Of a stretch of 17,082 bases of DNA, positions 1 to 7,447 are shown piece after piece. The stretch covers positions 1 through 17,082 of the forward strand of contig CAZBDU010000110.1 in NCBI GenBank assembly GCA_964490725.1, in the 5' to 3' direction. A program made the translations under genes and the position numbers. The DNA is from CAZBDU01 sp964490725. Lineage in GTDB: Bacteria > Spirochaetota > Spirochaetia > SZUA-6 > DRHE01. The first letter of the stretch is position 1; the number at the start of each line of letters is the position of its first letter. The notes below the pieces were generated by a model. The model did not search any database, was not told where the DNA came from, and was given only the letters and a program-made list of their open reading frames with translations.

Positions 1-1384
<1,384 letters not shown>

Positions 1385-1388
<4 letters not shown>

Positions 1389-1810
1389 GGCGCCGGCGCC
1401 GCTTCCCCCAGGGTGGGCCGGACCTTCAACACCGTCTCCCCCCGGATCTGTACGGTGCCGGCCCTGGCGCCCCGCGGCTTGCTCACGTGGCGGGCCCGGG
1501 TGCAGGAGACCGGCACCACGCCCCCTTTCCGGGCCTTGCTGAAGTACGCCGCGATCCCTGCGGCGGCTTTCAGGGTCTCCCGGCCGGGAGACTGCCCGGG
1601 CGGGCAGCGCAGGACCACATGGCTGCCGCTCACCCCGCGCACGTGAAACCACCAGTCCTCCGGCCGGGCGATCTTCAGGCTCAAGGTGTCGTTGTCCGCC
1701 TCGCTCCTGCCCACCAGCACCCGCCATCCCCCCGGCAGGGTGTACTCGGCCAGCCGCGGATCCCGGCGGCCGGCGGAGGGCCTCCCCGGCCCGCCCGCGG
1801 GGCCCTTCAC
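1385..1810 (-). CDS. Stand-alone NFACT-R (DUF814) domain protein
   Basis: This 141-aa protein matches the NFACT-R RNA-binding domain that forms the C-terminal part of RqcH/Rqc2/FbpA proteins, factors of ribosome-associated quality control. The visible hallmark is the core WWFHVRGVSGSHVVLRC (about residues 52-68), preceded by an N-terminal GGWRVLVGRSEADND segment and followed by AAYFSKARKGGVVPV. The large NFACT-N and coiled-coil parts of RqcH are absent, so it is a single-domain protein and not a full RqcH. The GTG start at 1810 overlaps the TGA of the upstream DUF1697 gene (GTGA), indicating translational coupling as the last gene of the udk operon. It ends in a CTAG palindrome shared with clpB. 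RNA or ribosome binding is inferred from the domain; the exact role is unknown. Confidence 0.85.
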
Positions 1811-2349
1811 GGGTCCCGACCCATGGCAAGAAGGGCGTTCACGGTGGCCCAGCTCCGGGTGGTGGCCTCCACGCCCAGCTGCCGCTCGATGAAGGAGTTG
1901 GAGAACCTGGTCTTTCCGTACCTGCCGCGGCAGAGAAGATAGACCTCCCGGTCCGCAAGCCTGGCCTCATCGGCGCCGCCCTCGATCCCCACGAGGCCGG
2001 GCACCCGTTCTTCTGCGGGCCTCCGGGCCAGAAAGGTCACGTACAGCCTTCCCTCATCCATTTCTTTCCGGCTGAAGGGATTGTTGTCCACGATCGCCCG
2101 CCACTCGCCCAGGCCGCGCACGATCGCGGTGACCGGGAAGCCGAAGGCGCCGCGCATGCCCTCCTCCAGCATCTTCCTGACCCCGTCGGCGCTTTGCTCC
2201 CGGCTGGCGAAGACAGCGTTGCCGCTCTGGATGTAGGTGGTCACCCCGCTCAAGCCCAGCGATTCCAGCAATCCGCTGAGCCGGTCCATCCGGACGGACT
2301 TCTGCCCGCCGACGTTGATCCCCCGGAGCAGCACGACGTAGCTCCTCAT
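1807..2349 (-). CDS. DUF1697 family protein
   Basis: The 180-aa product has the usual length and motifs of the DUF1697 family: an N-terminal YVVLLRGINVGG segment, then YIQSGNAVF around residues 39-47, and the conserved RKEMDEGRLYVTFL region in the centre. The biochemical function of this widespread cytoplasmic family is not established. The ATG at 2349 lies 1 nt after the udk stop (TAG, 2353-2351), and its own TGA overlaps the GTG of the NFACT-R gene, so it is the middle gene of a three-gene operon. No separate promoter is visible between it and udk. Family assignment is confident; no function is proposed. Confidence 0.88.
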   Translation of the reverse strand: MRSYVVLLRGINVGGQKSVRMDRLSGLLESLGLSGVTTYIQSGNAVFASREQSADGVRKMLEEGMRGAFGFPVTAIVRGLGEWRAIVDNNPFSRKEMDEGRLYVTFLARRPAEERVPGLVGIEGGADEARLADREVYLLCRGRYGKTRFSNSFIERQLGVEATTRSWATVNALLAMGRDP

Positions 2350-2350
2350 T

Positions 2351-2956
2351 CTACCCGATGGCCTGCATGAAGGAGGTCAGCACCAGCAGGGCCTTCTCGT
2401 TGCTGCCCCCCTCGGGAATGATCAGATCCGCGTACGCCTTCGTGGGCTCCACGAACTCCTGGTGGCCCGGCCGCACCATGTCCAGGTACTGGGTGATCAC
2501 CGACTCCACGGTGCGGCCGCGCTCCTCGATGTCCCGCTTGAGCCGGCGGATAAAGCGGATGTCGTCCGGGGTGTCCACGTACAGCTTCAGGTCCAGGAGC
2601 TCCCTCACCGCGGGGTGCACGAACACCATGATCCCCTCGAAGATCACCAGGGGCCGGGGCGCCACCCGCACGGTCTGGCCGCTGCGGCGGTGGTGCACGA
2701 AGTCGTAGACCGGAACGTCGATCGCTTCCCCCCGCCTCAAGGCCCTCAGATGCTCCACCATCAGCTCGGTGTCGAAGGCGGAAGGATGGTCGAAGTTGAA
2801 GGCGGTGATGTTCTCGTTGTCCACGTACTCGGCGGATCGGTAGTAGCTGTCCTGGGCCAGGAAGGTGAAGTCCGGCACGATCTCGGCGATCCGCCGCACG
2901 ATGGTGGTCTTGCCGGAGCCCGACCCGCCGGAGATGCCGATCACCCTCGAAGCCAT
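2351..2956 (-). CDS. udk: Uridine kinase
   Basis: Uridine kinase phosphorylates uridine and cytidine to UMP and CMP in pyrimidine salvage. The 201-aa protein has the P-loop GGSGSGKT (residues 10-17), the QDSYY motif, NFDHPSAFD for nucleoside recognition, PVYDFVHHRR, the FEGIMVF strand, and the C-terminal ADLIIPEGG element, all in standard order. The length matches the roughly 200-210 aa usual for bacterial Udk. The ATG at 2956 is chosen over an in-frame TTG at 2962. The TTG lies at the end of a -10 hexamer and has no ribosome-binding site, and ATG gives the usual MASRVIGISGG start. A promoter at 2990-2962 places transcription start at about the ATG, so the mRNA is probably leaderless. It is the first gene of udk-DUF1697-NFACT-R. 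Confidence 0.95.
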   Translation of the reverse strand: MASRVIGISGGSGSGKTTIVRRIAEIVPDFTFLAQDSYYRSAEYVDNENITAFNFDHPSAFDTELMVEHLRALRRGEAIDVPVYDFVHHRRSGQTVRVAPRPLVIFEGIMVFVHPAVRELLDLKLYVDTPDDIRFIRRLKRDIEERGRTVESVITQYLDMVRPGHQEFVEPTKAYADLIIPEGGSNEKALLVLTSFMQAIG

Positions 2957-2961
2957 GCCCA

Positions 2962-2990
2962 ACTATACCAGCCCGCGCCCCCCCTGTCGA
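2962..2990 (-). promoter_or_regulatory. Sigma-70-type promoter of udk, leaderless arrangement
   Basis: On the minus strand a -35 hexamer TCGACA (2990-2985) is separated by exactly 17 bp from a -10 hexamer TATAGT (2967-2962); each matches consensus at 5 of 6 positions. Only five bases (TGGGC) separate the -10 from the ATG at 2956, so initiation should fall on or next to the A of the start codon. No Shine-Dalgarno sequence could be present on such a transcript. Confidence 0.7.
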
Positions 2991-2998
2991 CGAGGGCC

Positions 2999-3024
2999 GG
3001 CGCCGCAGCGGCGCCCCGCCGGGG
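2999..3024 (-). terminator. GC-rich hairpins after the methyltransferase gene (possible terminator)
   Basis: A 7-bp inverted repeat GGCGCCG-CAG-CGGCGCC spans 2999-3015. A second, CCCC-GCC-GGGG, spans 3014-3024. Both lie directly downstream of the minus-strand methyltransferase stop at 3030 and upstream of the udk promoter. There is no U-tract, so intrinsic termination is uncertain; position is the main argument. Confidence 0.35.
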
Positions 3025-3029
3025 AACCG

Positions 3030-3842
3030 CTACAGCTGGACGCGGATGATCCGGTGCGCCCTCCTGGCGGCGGCGAACGCTCCGGCGATCCGGAACAGAA
3101 GCCGCAACCCCAATCCCAGCGCGGCGATGTCCTGGGATTCGGTGAAGCACCACTCCTCCAGCACCCGCACTCCCCTACCCCAGGGCTCCATCCTCCGCGG
3201 GTCGTCTATGCCCCACCGGATTTGGGCGCCGGTCTTCCTGAGCGAGGGGTGGCCGCCGGCGCGCTTCGCCGTCAAGCGGCTGTAGGCGTCGAAGGCGATC
3301 TGGCTCCCCGGCAGGCGCGCCTGCAGCGCCGCGAACAGAGCCCTCACCTCCCCCTCGTCCAGGTACATGAGGAGCCCCTCCGCGATGATGCAGGCGGGGC
3401 CGGTCCCCTCCACCTCCGCCAGCCAGGCGTGGTCCGTGACCGAGGAGGCGATCATGTGGTAATGGTCCGTCTCCCGGTAGAAGCGCCTGCGGAGCTCGAT
3501 CACCTCCGGGTAGTCCAGATCGTACCACCGCCCCCGGCGGGAGCCCACCCTCAGCACCCGGCTGTCCAGCCCGCAGCCCAGGTGCAGGACCAGGGGGTTC
3601 GCGGCGCCTCGCAGGTACTCCTCCACGCAGGAGTCCAGCTTCCTGGCCCGCATGGCCAGGGTGACCAGCGACTGGCGCGGGACCCGCAACGCGCCGAAGT
3701 CGTAGTCCAGCCGGTCCAGTATCTCGCAGGCCTTGGGGTCAGCGATGATCGGATGAGCCCGCCGGCTCTCGAGCGCCTTGCTGTACAGCGGCACCAGCAG
3801 GGTCTCCCTCTCCCGGCTCAGGCGGATTTTCTGCGGCTTCAT
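3030..3842 (-). CDS. Class I SAM-dependent methyltransferase, LCM/TcmP-like
   Basis: The 270-aa product resembles the leucine carboxyl methyltransferase / TcmP O-methyltransferase family, which moves a methyl group from S-adenosylmethionine to carboxyl or hydroxyl groups. Visible features are an N-terminal segment (LVPLYSKALESRRAHPIIADPKA, residues 17-39) typical of the family, the SAM-binding glycine motif VLHLGCGLDSR (85-95), an acidic loop YDLDYPEVIELR (107-118) and IIAEGLLMYLDEGEV. The substrate cannot be told. The ATG at 3842 is preferred because AGAGGG lies about 6 nt upstream. An in-frame GTG at 3875 would add 11 residues but has no ribosome-binding site. The frame stays open and coding-like upstream of that GTG (to about 3980), so a longer or fused ancestor is possible. 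Confidence 0.85.
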   Translation of the reverse strand: MKPQKIRLSRERETLLVPLYSKALESRRAHPIIADPKACEILDRLDYDFGALRVPRQSLVTLAMRARKLDSCVEEYLRGAANPLVLHLGCGLDSRVLRVGSRRGRWYDLDYPEVIELRRRFYRETDHYHMIASSVTDHAWLAEVEGTGPACIIAEGLLMYLDEGEVRALFAALQARLPGSQIAFDAYSRLTAKRAGGHPSLRKTGAQIRWGIDDPRRMEPWGRGVRVLEEWCFTESQDIAALGLGLRLLFRIAGAFAAARRAHRIIRVQL

Positions 3843-3931
3843 CGGCTTCCCTCTTTCGCCGTCTTCCACTTCCACGAACAGCTCGTGGCGGCCCCTGCGA
3901 AACCGCCACCTGGACCCCGCCAGGCGCGACG

Positions 3932-4819
3932 TCAGGGGCCGTTCTCCCGCATCGATGGTTTCGGCCCACCGTCAGACCTCAGCCGCTTCGCGCGACCGGC
4001 ACAGGGTACCATCCTCGCGGCACCCGGGCAAGGAGACCCCCCTTCCGCCTCCTGGCGGAGGCCAGCCTCCCTCACCCAGATCCACCCTTCCTTGCGGGCG
4101 GCTGCCTTTTCCTCATCGGTTTGCGGGTGAATGACATCCCCGCGCAGGAAATCCACGGCCGCCAGAACGCACAGCACGGAATCCAGAAGATGCTCGTTGG
4201 CAAGGCGCTCCTCGATTCCCGGCGCCAGGCTCATCCGGTATTCTCCTCTCAGCCTTCCCAGCACCACCGCGGCCGCGGCCGGGGAACCTGCCGCCCCATC
4301 CCTTCTCTTCTGCAGCCCGTGTGCCCGAAGCGTCCCTGCCGGGTAGACCTCGATTGCCCGAACTCCCTCGTCGAACGATGGATCCCAGGCAAGCGGTATG
4401 GGGCGGCCGAGGCGCCGCGAGAGATCGCCGAGGATCGACAGGGCAACCCACGCCGTGCGGGCGATTCTATCGGCTCCCACATCCAGGGGAGTCTTGCCCA
4501 GTCTTGCCTTCACGACGCGGTCGGTATGCCTGCGGAAGAGCTCGTTGGGGGCGACCCCGAGGGGCATTCCCGCCCGGTGCGCTGCCAGGGCTCCGCCCAT
4601 TGCGGCAGGCCATCCCAGCGGCGCGTCCAAAGCCACCAGCAGGGGCCCGGCGCCCTCGATCCACGGCAGAAGCTGTGAAGCGACGGCGGACCCCGGTCTG
4701 CCGAGGGTGCACTCCCGAATCGCCACGGCGCTCCCTGCGCAGGCGGCCAGCGCCAGCCCGGTCTTTCGCGGGTCGGTCGCGCAGTCGACTCCGATGATGT
4801 GCATCTTCGCAGCGCTCAT
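3932..4819 (-). CDS. DUF429 family protein
   Basis: The 295-aa product belongs to DUF429, a family with an RNase H-like fold judged by its N-terminal IIGVDCATDPRKTGLALA strand; the activity is unknown. Other family marks are LLVALDAPLGWP, a FRRHTDRVVK segment, EVYPAGTLRAHGL and the late DSVLCVLAAVDFLRGD helix. Family members usually end soon after an EGWIWV-like stretch; here about 45 extra low-complexity residues follow, perhaps from loss of the original stop. The ATG at 4819 is chosen because GGAAG lies 5 nt upstream and because it forms an ATGA overlap with a stop at 4818-4816 of the preceding, frame-broken gene. The frame is also open upstream to an ATG at 5143, but that extension belongs to the neighbouring gene. 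Confidence 0.82.
   Translation of the reverse strand: MSAAKMHIIGVDCATDPRKTGLALAACAGSAVAIRECTLGRPGSAVASQLLPWIEGAGPLLVALDAPLGWPAAMGGALAAHRAGMPLGVAPNELFRRHTDRVVKARLGKTPLDVGADRIARTAWVALSILGDLSRRLGRPIPLAWDPSFDEGVRAIEVYPAGTLRAHGLQKRRDGAAGSPAAAAVVLGRLRGEYRMSLAPGIEERLANEHLLDSVLCVLAAVDFLRGDVIHPQTDEEKAAARKEGWIWVREAGLRQEAEGGSPCPGAARMVPCAGRAKRLRSDGGPKPSMRENGP
4003..4031 (-). promoter_or_regulatory. Possible promoter inside the DUF429 3' end
   Basis: The minus strand shows TTGCCC (4031-4026), a 17-bp spacer and TACCCT (4008-4003). The spacing is ideal and the hexamers match consensus at 4 of 6 positions. It would start transcription near 3996, about 150 nt upstream of the methyltransferase ATG. It lies in the unusual C-terminal tail of the DUF429 reading frame. 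In GC-rich DNA such a match could be chance. Confidence 0.3.
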
Positions 4820-5258
4820 GCCGCTTCCAGCAGCTGGCCCGGCTGCGCTATCTGCTCGCATCTGGGGCGTGAAACGGGGCGGCAACGTCTCGCCGATGTC
4901 CTGGCGGGCGCTCGCGAATTGGCGCGCCACACGGTCCAGGAACGACAGTCCGGAGAAATCCCAGGAGCCCGCGCCGAGGAGCGTGAACAACGCGTAGGAG
5001 AGGGCCGTGATGCCCAGGGAGGCAAGCCAGAACCTGGCGTAGTCTACTGGCCGCCCGAGGCGCAGATTCGCGTCTTTGAACCTGTCCGGGTAGAAGAACA
5101 GCCGTGTGATCGAGGCTGCCCCCGGCCAGTCCTCCCCAGCCATCGGAGCGCACGGCCGCGGCGATGCCGTGTTTCTCCAGCAGGTTCAAGGCCAGATCGG
5201 CCTCGAGATGGTTGGCGAACTCCGCCACAAGCGGCCAGCCGGCCTTTTCTCTCCGCAC
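4816..5258 (-). pseudogene. DUF2007 plus membrane-segment protein, reading frame broken twice
   Basis: From the GTG at 5258 (GGGGGGA about 7 nt upstream), frame one encodes the first half of a DUF2007 domain: WPLVAEFANHLEADLAL, then LLEKHGIAAAVRSDGWGG. The second half of the domain, ITRLFFYPDRFKDANLRL, appears in another frame, followed by one membrane helix (FWLASLGITALSYALFTLLG). Removing one G from the G5 run at 5123-5119 joins the two. Near the 3' end a third frame gives CEQIAQPGQLLEAA and a TGA at 4818-4816 that overlaps the DUF429 ATG. Dropping one C from a C4 run just before it (about 4868-4880) would join that too, giving a single protein of about 146 aa. The cause could be real decay, sequencing homopolymer errors or recoding. 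DUF2007 function is unknown. Confidence 0.6.
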
Positions 5259-5300
5259 GCGCGGTCCCCCCAGGAAGAACGAACCTTGCCGGGACGCCCG

Positions 5301-5690
5301 CTATTCGGGGACGGCGGTCCCTCTCGCGCCCTTCGCCATGTACAGTCCCGTCAGATAGGTCGAGGCAAAGATCAGCGCAAAAGGAATCCAGGTCCCCAGC
5401 GGGTCGGCGAACATCTCCAGGCTTCTGTTGACCAGAAGCGCCACCACCAGAAAATCAACCGCCATCACGAAAGCCACGAAGATCGCCGCGGTCTGCAGGG
5501 GGCTCGTGTAGTTGAACTTCTTGAAATACACCACCGACACGGCGGCAAAGTAGATGGGCGCGCCAATCGCATGAACGATCAGGGCGTTCTGCAGCGACAT
5601 GGCAGCCATGCCGATACCCATGGTTGCCGCGCAAGCCGCCCACCCGACAAAGGCATGAAGCACCAGGGCAATAGGCCTTTTCACATTCAC
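5301..5690 (-). CDS. Four-helix hypothetical membrane protein
   Basis: The product of about 127-129 aa has four hydrophobic helices: around IALVLHAFVGWAACAATMGI, IVHAIGAPIYFAAVSVVYF, TAAIFVAFVMAVDFLVVALL and TWIPFALIFASTYLTGLYM. It should be an inner-membrane protein. A conserved-looking cytoplasmic or loop motif FNYTSPLQTA sits between helices two and three. I recognise the general type from uncharacterised bacterial proteins but know no function. GGGAGG at 5699-5694 sets the start. The GTG at 5690 is 3 nt from it and the in-frame GTG at 5684 is 9 nt away, so 5684 may be the true start. An upstream GTG at 5723 has no ribosome-binding site. It stops 42 bp before the DUF2007 gene and probably shares its transcript. 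Confidence 0.75.
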   Translation of the reverse strand: MNVKRPIALVLHAFVGWAACAATMGIGMAAMSLQNALIVHAIGAPIYFAAVSVVYFKKFNYTSPLQTAAIFVAFVMAVDFLVVALLVNRSLEMFADPLGTWIPFALIFASTYLTGLYMAKGARGTAVPE

Positions 5691-5722
5691 AATCCTCCCG
5701 CTCTCACGCCTGATTCGGGACA

Positions 5723-5737
5723 CACAGATTCTCTGTG
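5723..5737. repeat. Perfect inverted repeat between the emfourin and membrane-protein genes
   Basis: CACAGA-TTC-TCTGTG is a perfect 6-bp inverted repeat with a 3-bp centre. It lies 20 bp downstream of the emfourin stop and about 33 bp upstream of the membrane-protein GTG at 5690. It could be an operator for the downstream gene or a short RNA hairpin. No U-tract follows on the minus strand, so a terminator role is weak. Confidence 0.5.
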
Positions 5738-5756
5738 ACTGCGCCGCAACAGCCGG

Positions 5757-6065
5757 CTAGCCCCCCGTCCTGCGCCTGTGCACGATCTCCTTCACCAGGG
5801 CATGCAGCACCTCCTGAACGTCCGCGGGGGCCGCCGCCTCGTCCACCACGAAGCGCCTCACCCCCGGCTGCAAAAAGAGCGTGACCTCGTACTGCACCGC
5901 GTCCGCTACGCCGCCGCCGGCGGGAGCCGAGAGCGCCCCGAGGCGCTCCGGGCTGAGGGCCGAACGGACCCTGGCCGCCAGCCCGGGCTCCAGCCGATCG
6001 GTCTCCACCTGCCCCTGAATCCGGATGTTGCCGAAGCCGCCGGAGGTGCCGATAGCGAGCTTCAC
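5757..6065 (-). CDS. Emfourin-type inhibitor of M4 peptidase
   Basis: The 102-aa protein resembles emfourin, the small protein inhibitor encoded next to protealysin-like M4 metallopeptidases. The opening VKLAIGTSGGFGNIRIQGQV matches the family's conserved SGGF.. start. The later parts, VQYEVTLFLQPGVRRFVVDE and PADVQEVLHALV, match the paired strands and final helix expected for it. The GTG at 6065 lies 2 nt after the peptidase stop, so the two are translated from one message, the arrangement known for protealysin and emfourin. There is no signal peptide, so it should remain where the protease precursor is made and keep it inactive. Assignment rests on sequence resemblance plus context. Confidence 0.8.
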   Translation of the reverse strand: MKLAIGTSGGFGNIRIQGQVETDRLEPGLAARVRSALSPERLGALSAPAGGGVADAVQYEVTLFLQPGVRRFVVDEAAAPADVQEVLHALVKEIVHRRRTGG

Positions 6066-6067
6066 GG

Positions 6068-7138
6068 CTACAGGACCCCCACCAGCTTCCAGGCGCGGCG
6101 CACGAGCGTGGCCTCCCTGGAGCCGGCGCCGAACCGTTCCCGCGCTCCTTCGGAGGTCGCCTCGGCCCAGTCGGCGAACCGTGCGTGGGGATTGTTGATC
6201 CCCTGCAGCGCCCCGTACCAGATGCTCCCGGCCTTGGTCCAGGCCTGCCCCCCCAGCATCACGGCCAGCAGATAGAAGGCATGGTTTGGGATCCCGGAGT
6301 TGATGTGCACGCCGCCGTTGTCGGACTGCGTGTAGACGTAGTCGTCCATGTGGAAGGGCTGCGGGTCCTTGCCGAGCAGGGGATCGTCGTACGCCGTTCC
6401 GGGGGCCGCCATCGAGCGCAGGGCTACTCCCCGGATCTCCGGGCCCAGGATGTCGGCCCCGATCAGCCAGTCGGCCTCGCAGGCGGCCTGCCCCATCTGG
6501 TGCTGCCTGGTCAGCACTCCGAAGACGTCGGCGATGTGCTCGTTCAAGGCGCCGGACTGATCGCGGTACACCAGCCCTCCGGAGTACTGGACCACCCCGT
6601 GGGTGAGCTCGTGGCCGATTACCGAAAGGTCCCCGGTGAGCGGCCGGAAGATCACGCCGTCGCCGTCTCCGTAGACCATCTGCTCGCCGTTCCAGAAGGC
6701 GTTGTTGTAGTCGCGCCCGTAGTGCACGCTGGAAACGATCCTGGAGCCTTCCCCGTCGATCGAGTCCCTGCCGTATTCGACAAAGAACAGCCGGTAGGTC
6801 GCTCCGGCGCCGTCGAAGGCCTCGTCCACCTGCCGGTCCCCGGTGGCCGGATCGTTCTCGCTGCGCACGAGCTGTCCCGGCAGAGCAGTGCCGTTTCGGC
6901 AGTCGTAGAGCTCCCTGTCCGGGTGCGGGGCGGCGCCGGGAGCCACTGCAGCCACCCCCGCGTAGGCCGCGGCCGGCGCCAAAGCCTCCCTTGCCTGCCG
7001 GAACTGCAGGCTCTCCCGCTCCAGATCCTCCGCCATCTTCTTCTGGGCACGGTCGCCCCGCATCTTGATGGCCTCGATCATGTGCGGCGGGACGATGCAC
7101 TGTAGCGGGTGCTGCGGACCCGTATGGTTCCCGCTCAT
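6068..7138 (-). CDS. Protealysin-like M4 zinc metallopeptidase
   Basis: This 356-aa thermolysin-family endopeptidase has the zinc-binding HELTH motif at residues 176-180 and the third ligand Glu200 in GALNEHIADVFG, 24 residues after the first His as in thermolysin. It also has the downstream DNGGVHINSGIPNHAFYLLA segment that carries the catalytic His. The N-terminus has no signal peptide and no long FTP/PepSY propeptide. Instead there is the short protealysin-type precursor with CIVPPHMIEAIKMRGD (residues 14-29). The ATG at 7138 follows a purine-rich GGGAGGGGGAG ribosome-binding site; the frame is open further upstream but that extension is out of character. Emfourin follows 2 nt downstream. 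The substrate is unknown; related enzymes act on cytoskeletal or cell-surface proteins. Confidence 0.93.
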   Translation of the reverse strand: MSGNHTGPQHPLQCIVPPHMIEAIKMRGDRAQKKMAEDLERESLQFRQAREALAPAAAYAGVAAVAPGAAPHPDRELYDCRNGTALPGQLVRSENDPATGDRQVDEAFDGAGATYRLFFVEYGRDSIDGEGSRIVSSVHYGRDYNNAFWNGEQMVYGDGDGVIFRPLTGDLSVIGHELTHGVVQYSGGLVYRDQSGALNEHIADVFGVLTRQHQMGQAACEADWLIGADILGPEIRGVALRSMAAPGTAYDDPLLGKDPQPFHMDDYVYTQSDNGGVHINSGIPNHAFYLLAVMLGGQAWTKAGSIWYGALQGINNPHARFADWAEATSEGARERFGAGSREATLVRRAWKLVGVL

Positions 7139-7156
7139 CGGTCTCCCCCTCCCGCA

Positions 7157-7186
7157 AATGTACCATGAAAAGCGTTTCCGCGTCAG
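7157..7186 (-). promoter_or_regulatory. Possible promoter of the M4 peptidase-emfourin operon
   Basis: On the minus strand CTGACG and TACATT (7162-7157) are separated by 18 bp. Transcription would begin near 7150, leaving a leader of about 12 nt that still contains the GGGGGAG ribosome-binding site before the ATG at 7138. The -35 match is 4 of 6. It is divergent from the strong promoter at 7236. Confidence 0.4.
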
Positions 7187-7235
7187 TCCGGCCGCCGCAG
7201 CCCCGCAGCCGCCGCGGCGTCTTGAGTGTGAAAAC

Positions 7236-7264
7236 TTGACAGCCGTCCCGGCGCCGGCTATCGT
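7236..7264 (+). promoter_or_regulatory. Strong sigma-70-type promoter of the small protein-permease operon
   Basis: A perfect TTGACA (7236-7241), a 17-bp spacer and TATCGT (7259-7264) give a convincing promoter. It predicts a start near 7271 and a leader of about 27 nt before the TTG start at 7298. It is the best consensus promoter in the window and supports the short reading frame at 7298 as a real gene. Confidence 0.75.
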
Positions 7265-7297
7265 GCACGCATCGTCGTCGCCAGCGAAGGGGGGCCC

Positions 7298-7447
7298 TTG
7301 GGGGACATCATCATCGGGGTCCTTCTGATCGCGTTCTGCCTGGGCGCCACCACGGCGCTGGTGCTCCACGGCCGCCGGCGGGTGAAGCGGATCTCGCGCC
7401 TTCAGAGCTCCACCTGCCGGGACATCCTGAGGAACCGGGATGGATAG
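7298..7447 (+). CDS. 49-aa single-pass membrane protein upstream of the permease
   Basis: This short frame starts with TTG at 7298, preceded by AAGGGG about 5 nt upstream, and ends at TAG 7445-7447, overlapping the permease start by 8 bp. The product has one hydrophobic helix (DIIIGVLLIAFCLGATTALV, residues 3-22) followed by a basic tail rich in Arg and Lys (RRRVKRISRL), predicting an N-out, C-in single-pass inner-membrane protein. A perfect promoter lies just upstream. The overlap, with the permease ribosome-binding site (GAGG) inside this frame, suggests translational coupling. I do not recognise a family. A small accessory subunit or regulator of the transporter is an inference from context only. 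Confidence 0.6.
   Translation: MGDIIIGVLLIAFCLGATTALVLHGRRRVKRISRLQSSTCRDILRNRDG

Noticed and set aside
2957..2962. TTG codon as the udk start
   Set aside because: It lies at the end of the -10 element and upstream of the predicted transcription start; the ATG at 2956 fits the family N-terminus.
3932..5143. 403-aa DUF429 protein with a fused membrane N-terminus
   Set aside because: The first 108 residues are the shifted second half of the DUF2007-membrane gene. The DUF429 domain has its own ATG with an ATGA overlap at 4819.
5757..7268. 503-codon minus-strand frame through the M4 peptidase region
   Set aside because: Most of it is an Arg/Gly-rich out-of-frame reading of the peptidase gene. 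Only its last part (5757-6065) is real, and that is annotated as emfourin.
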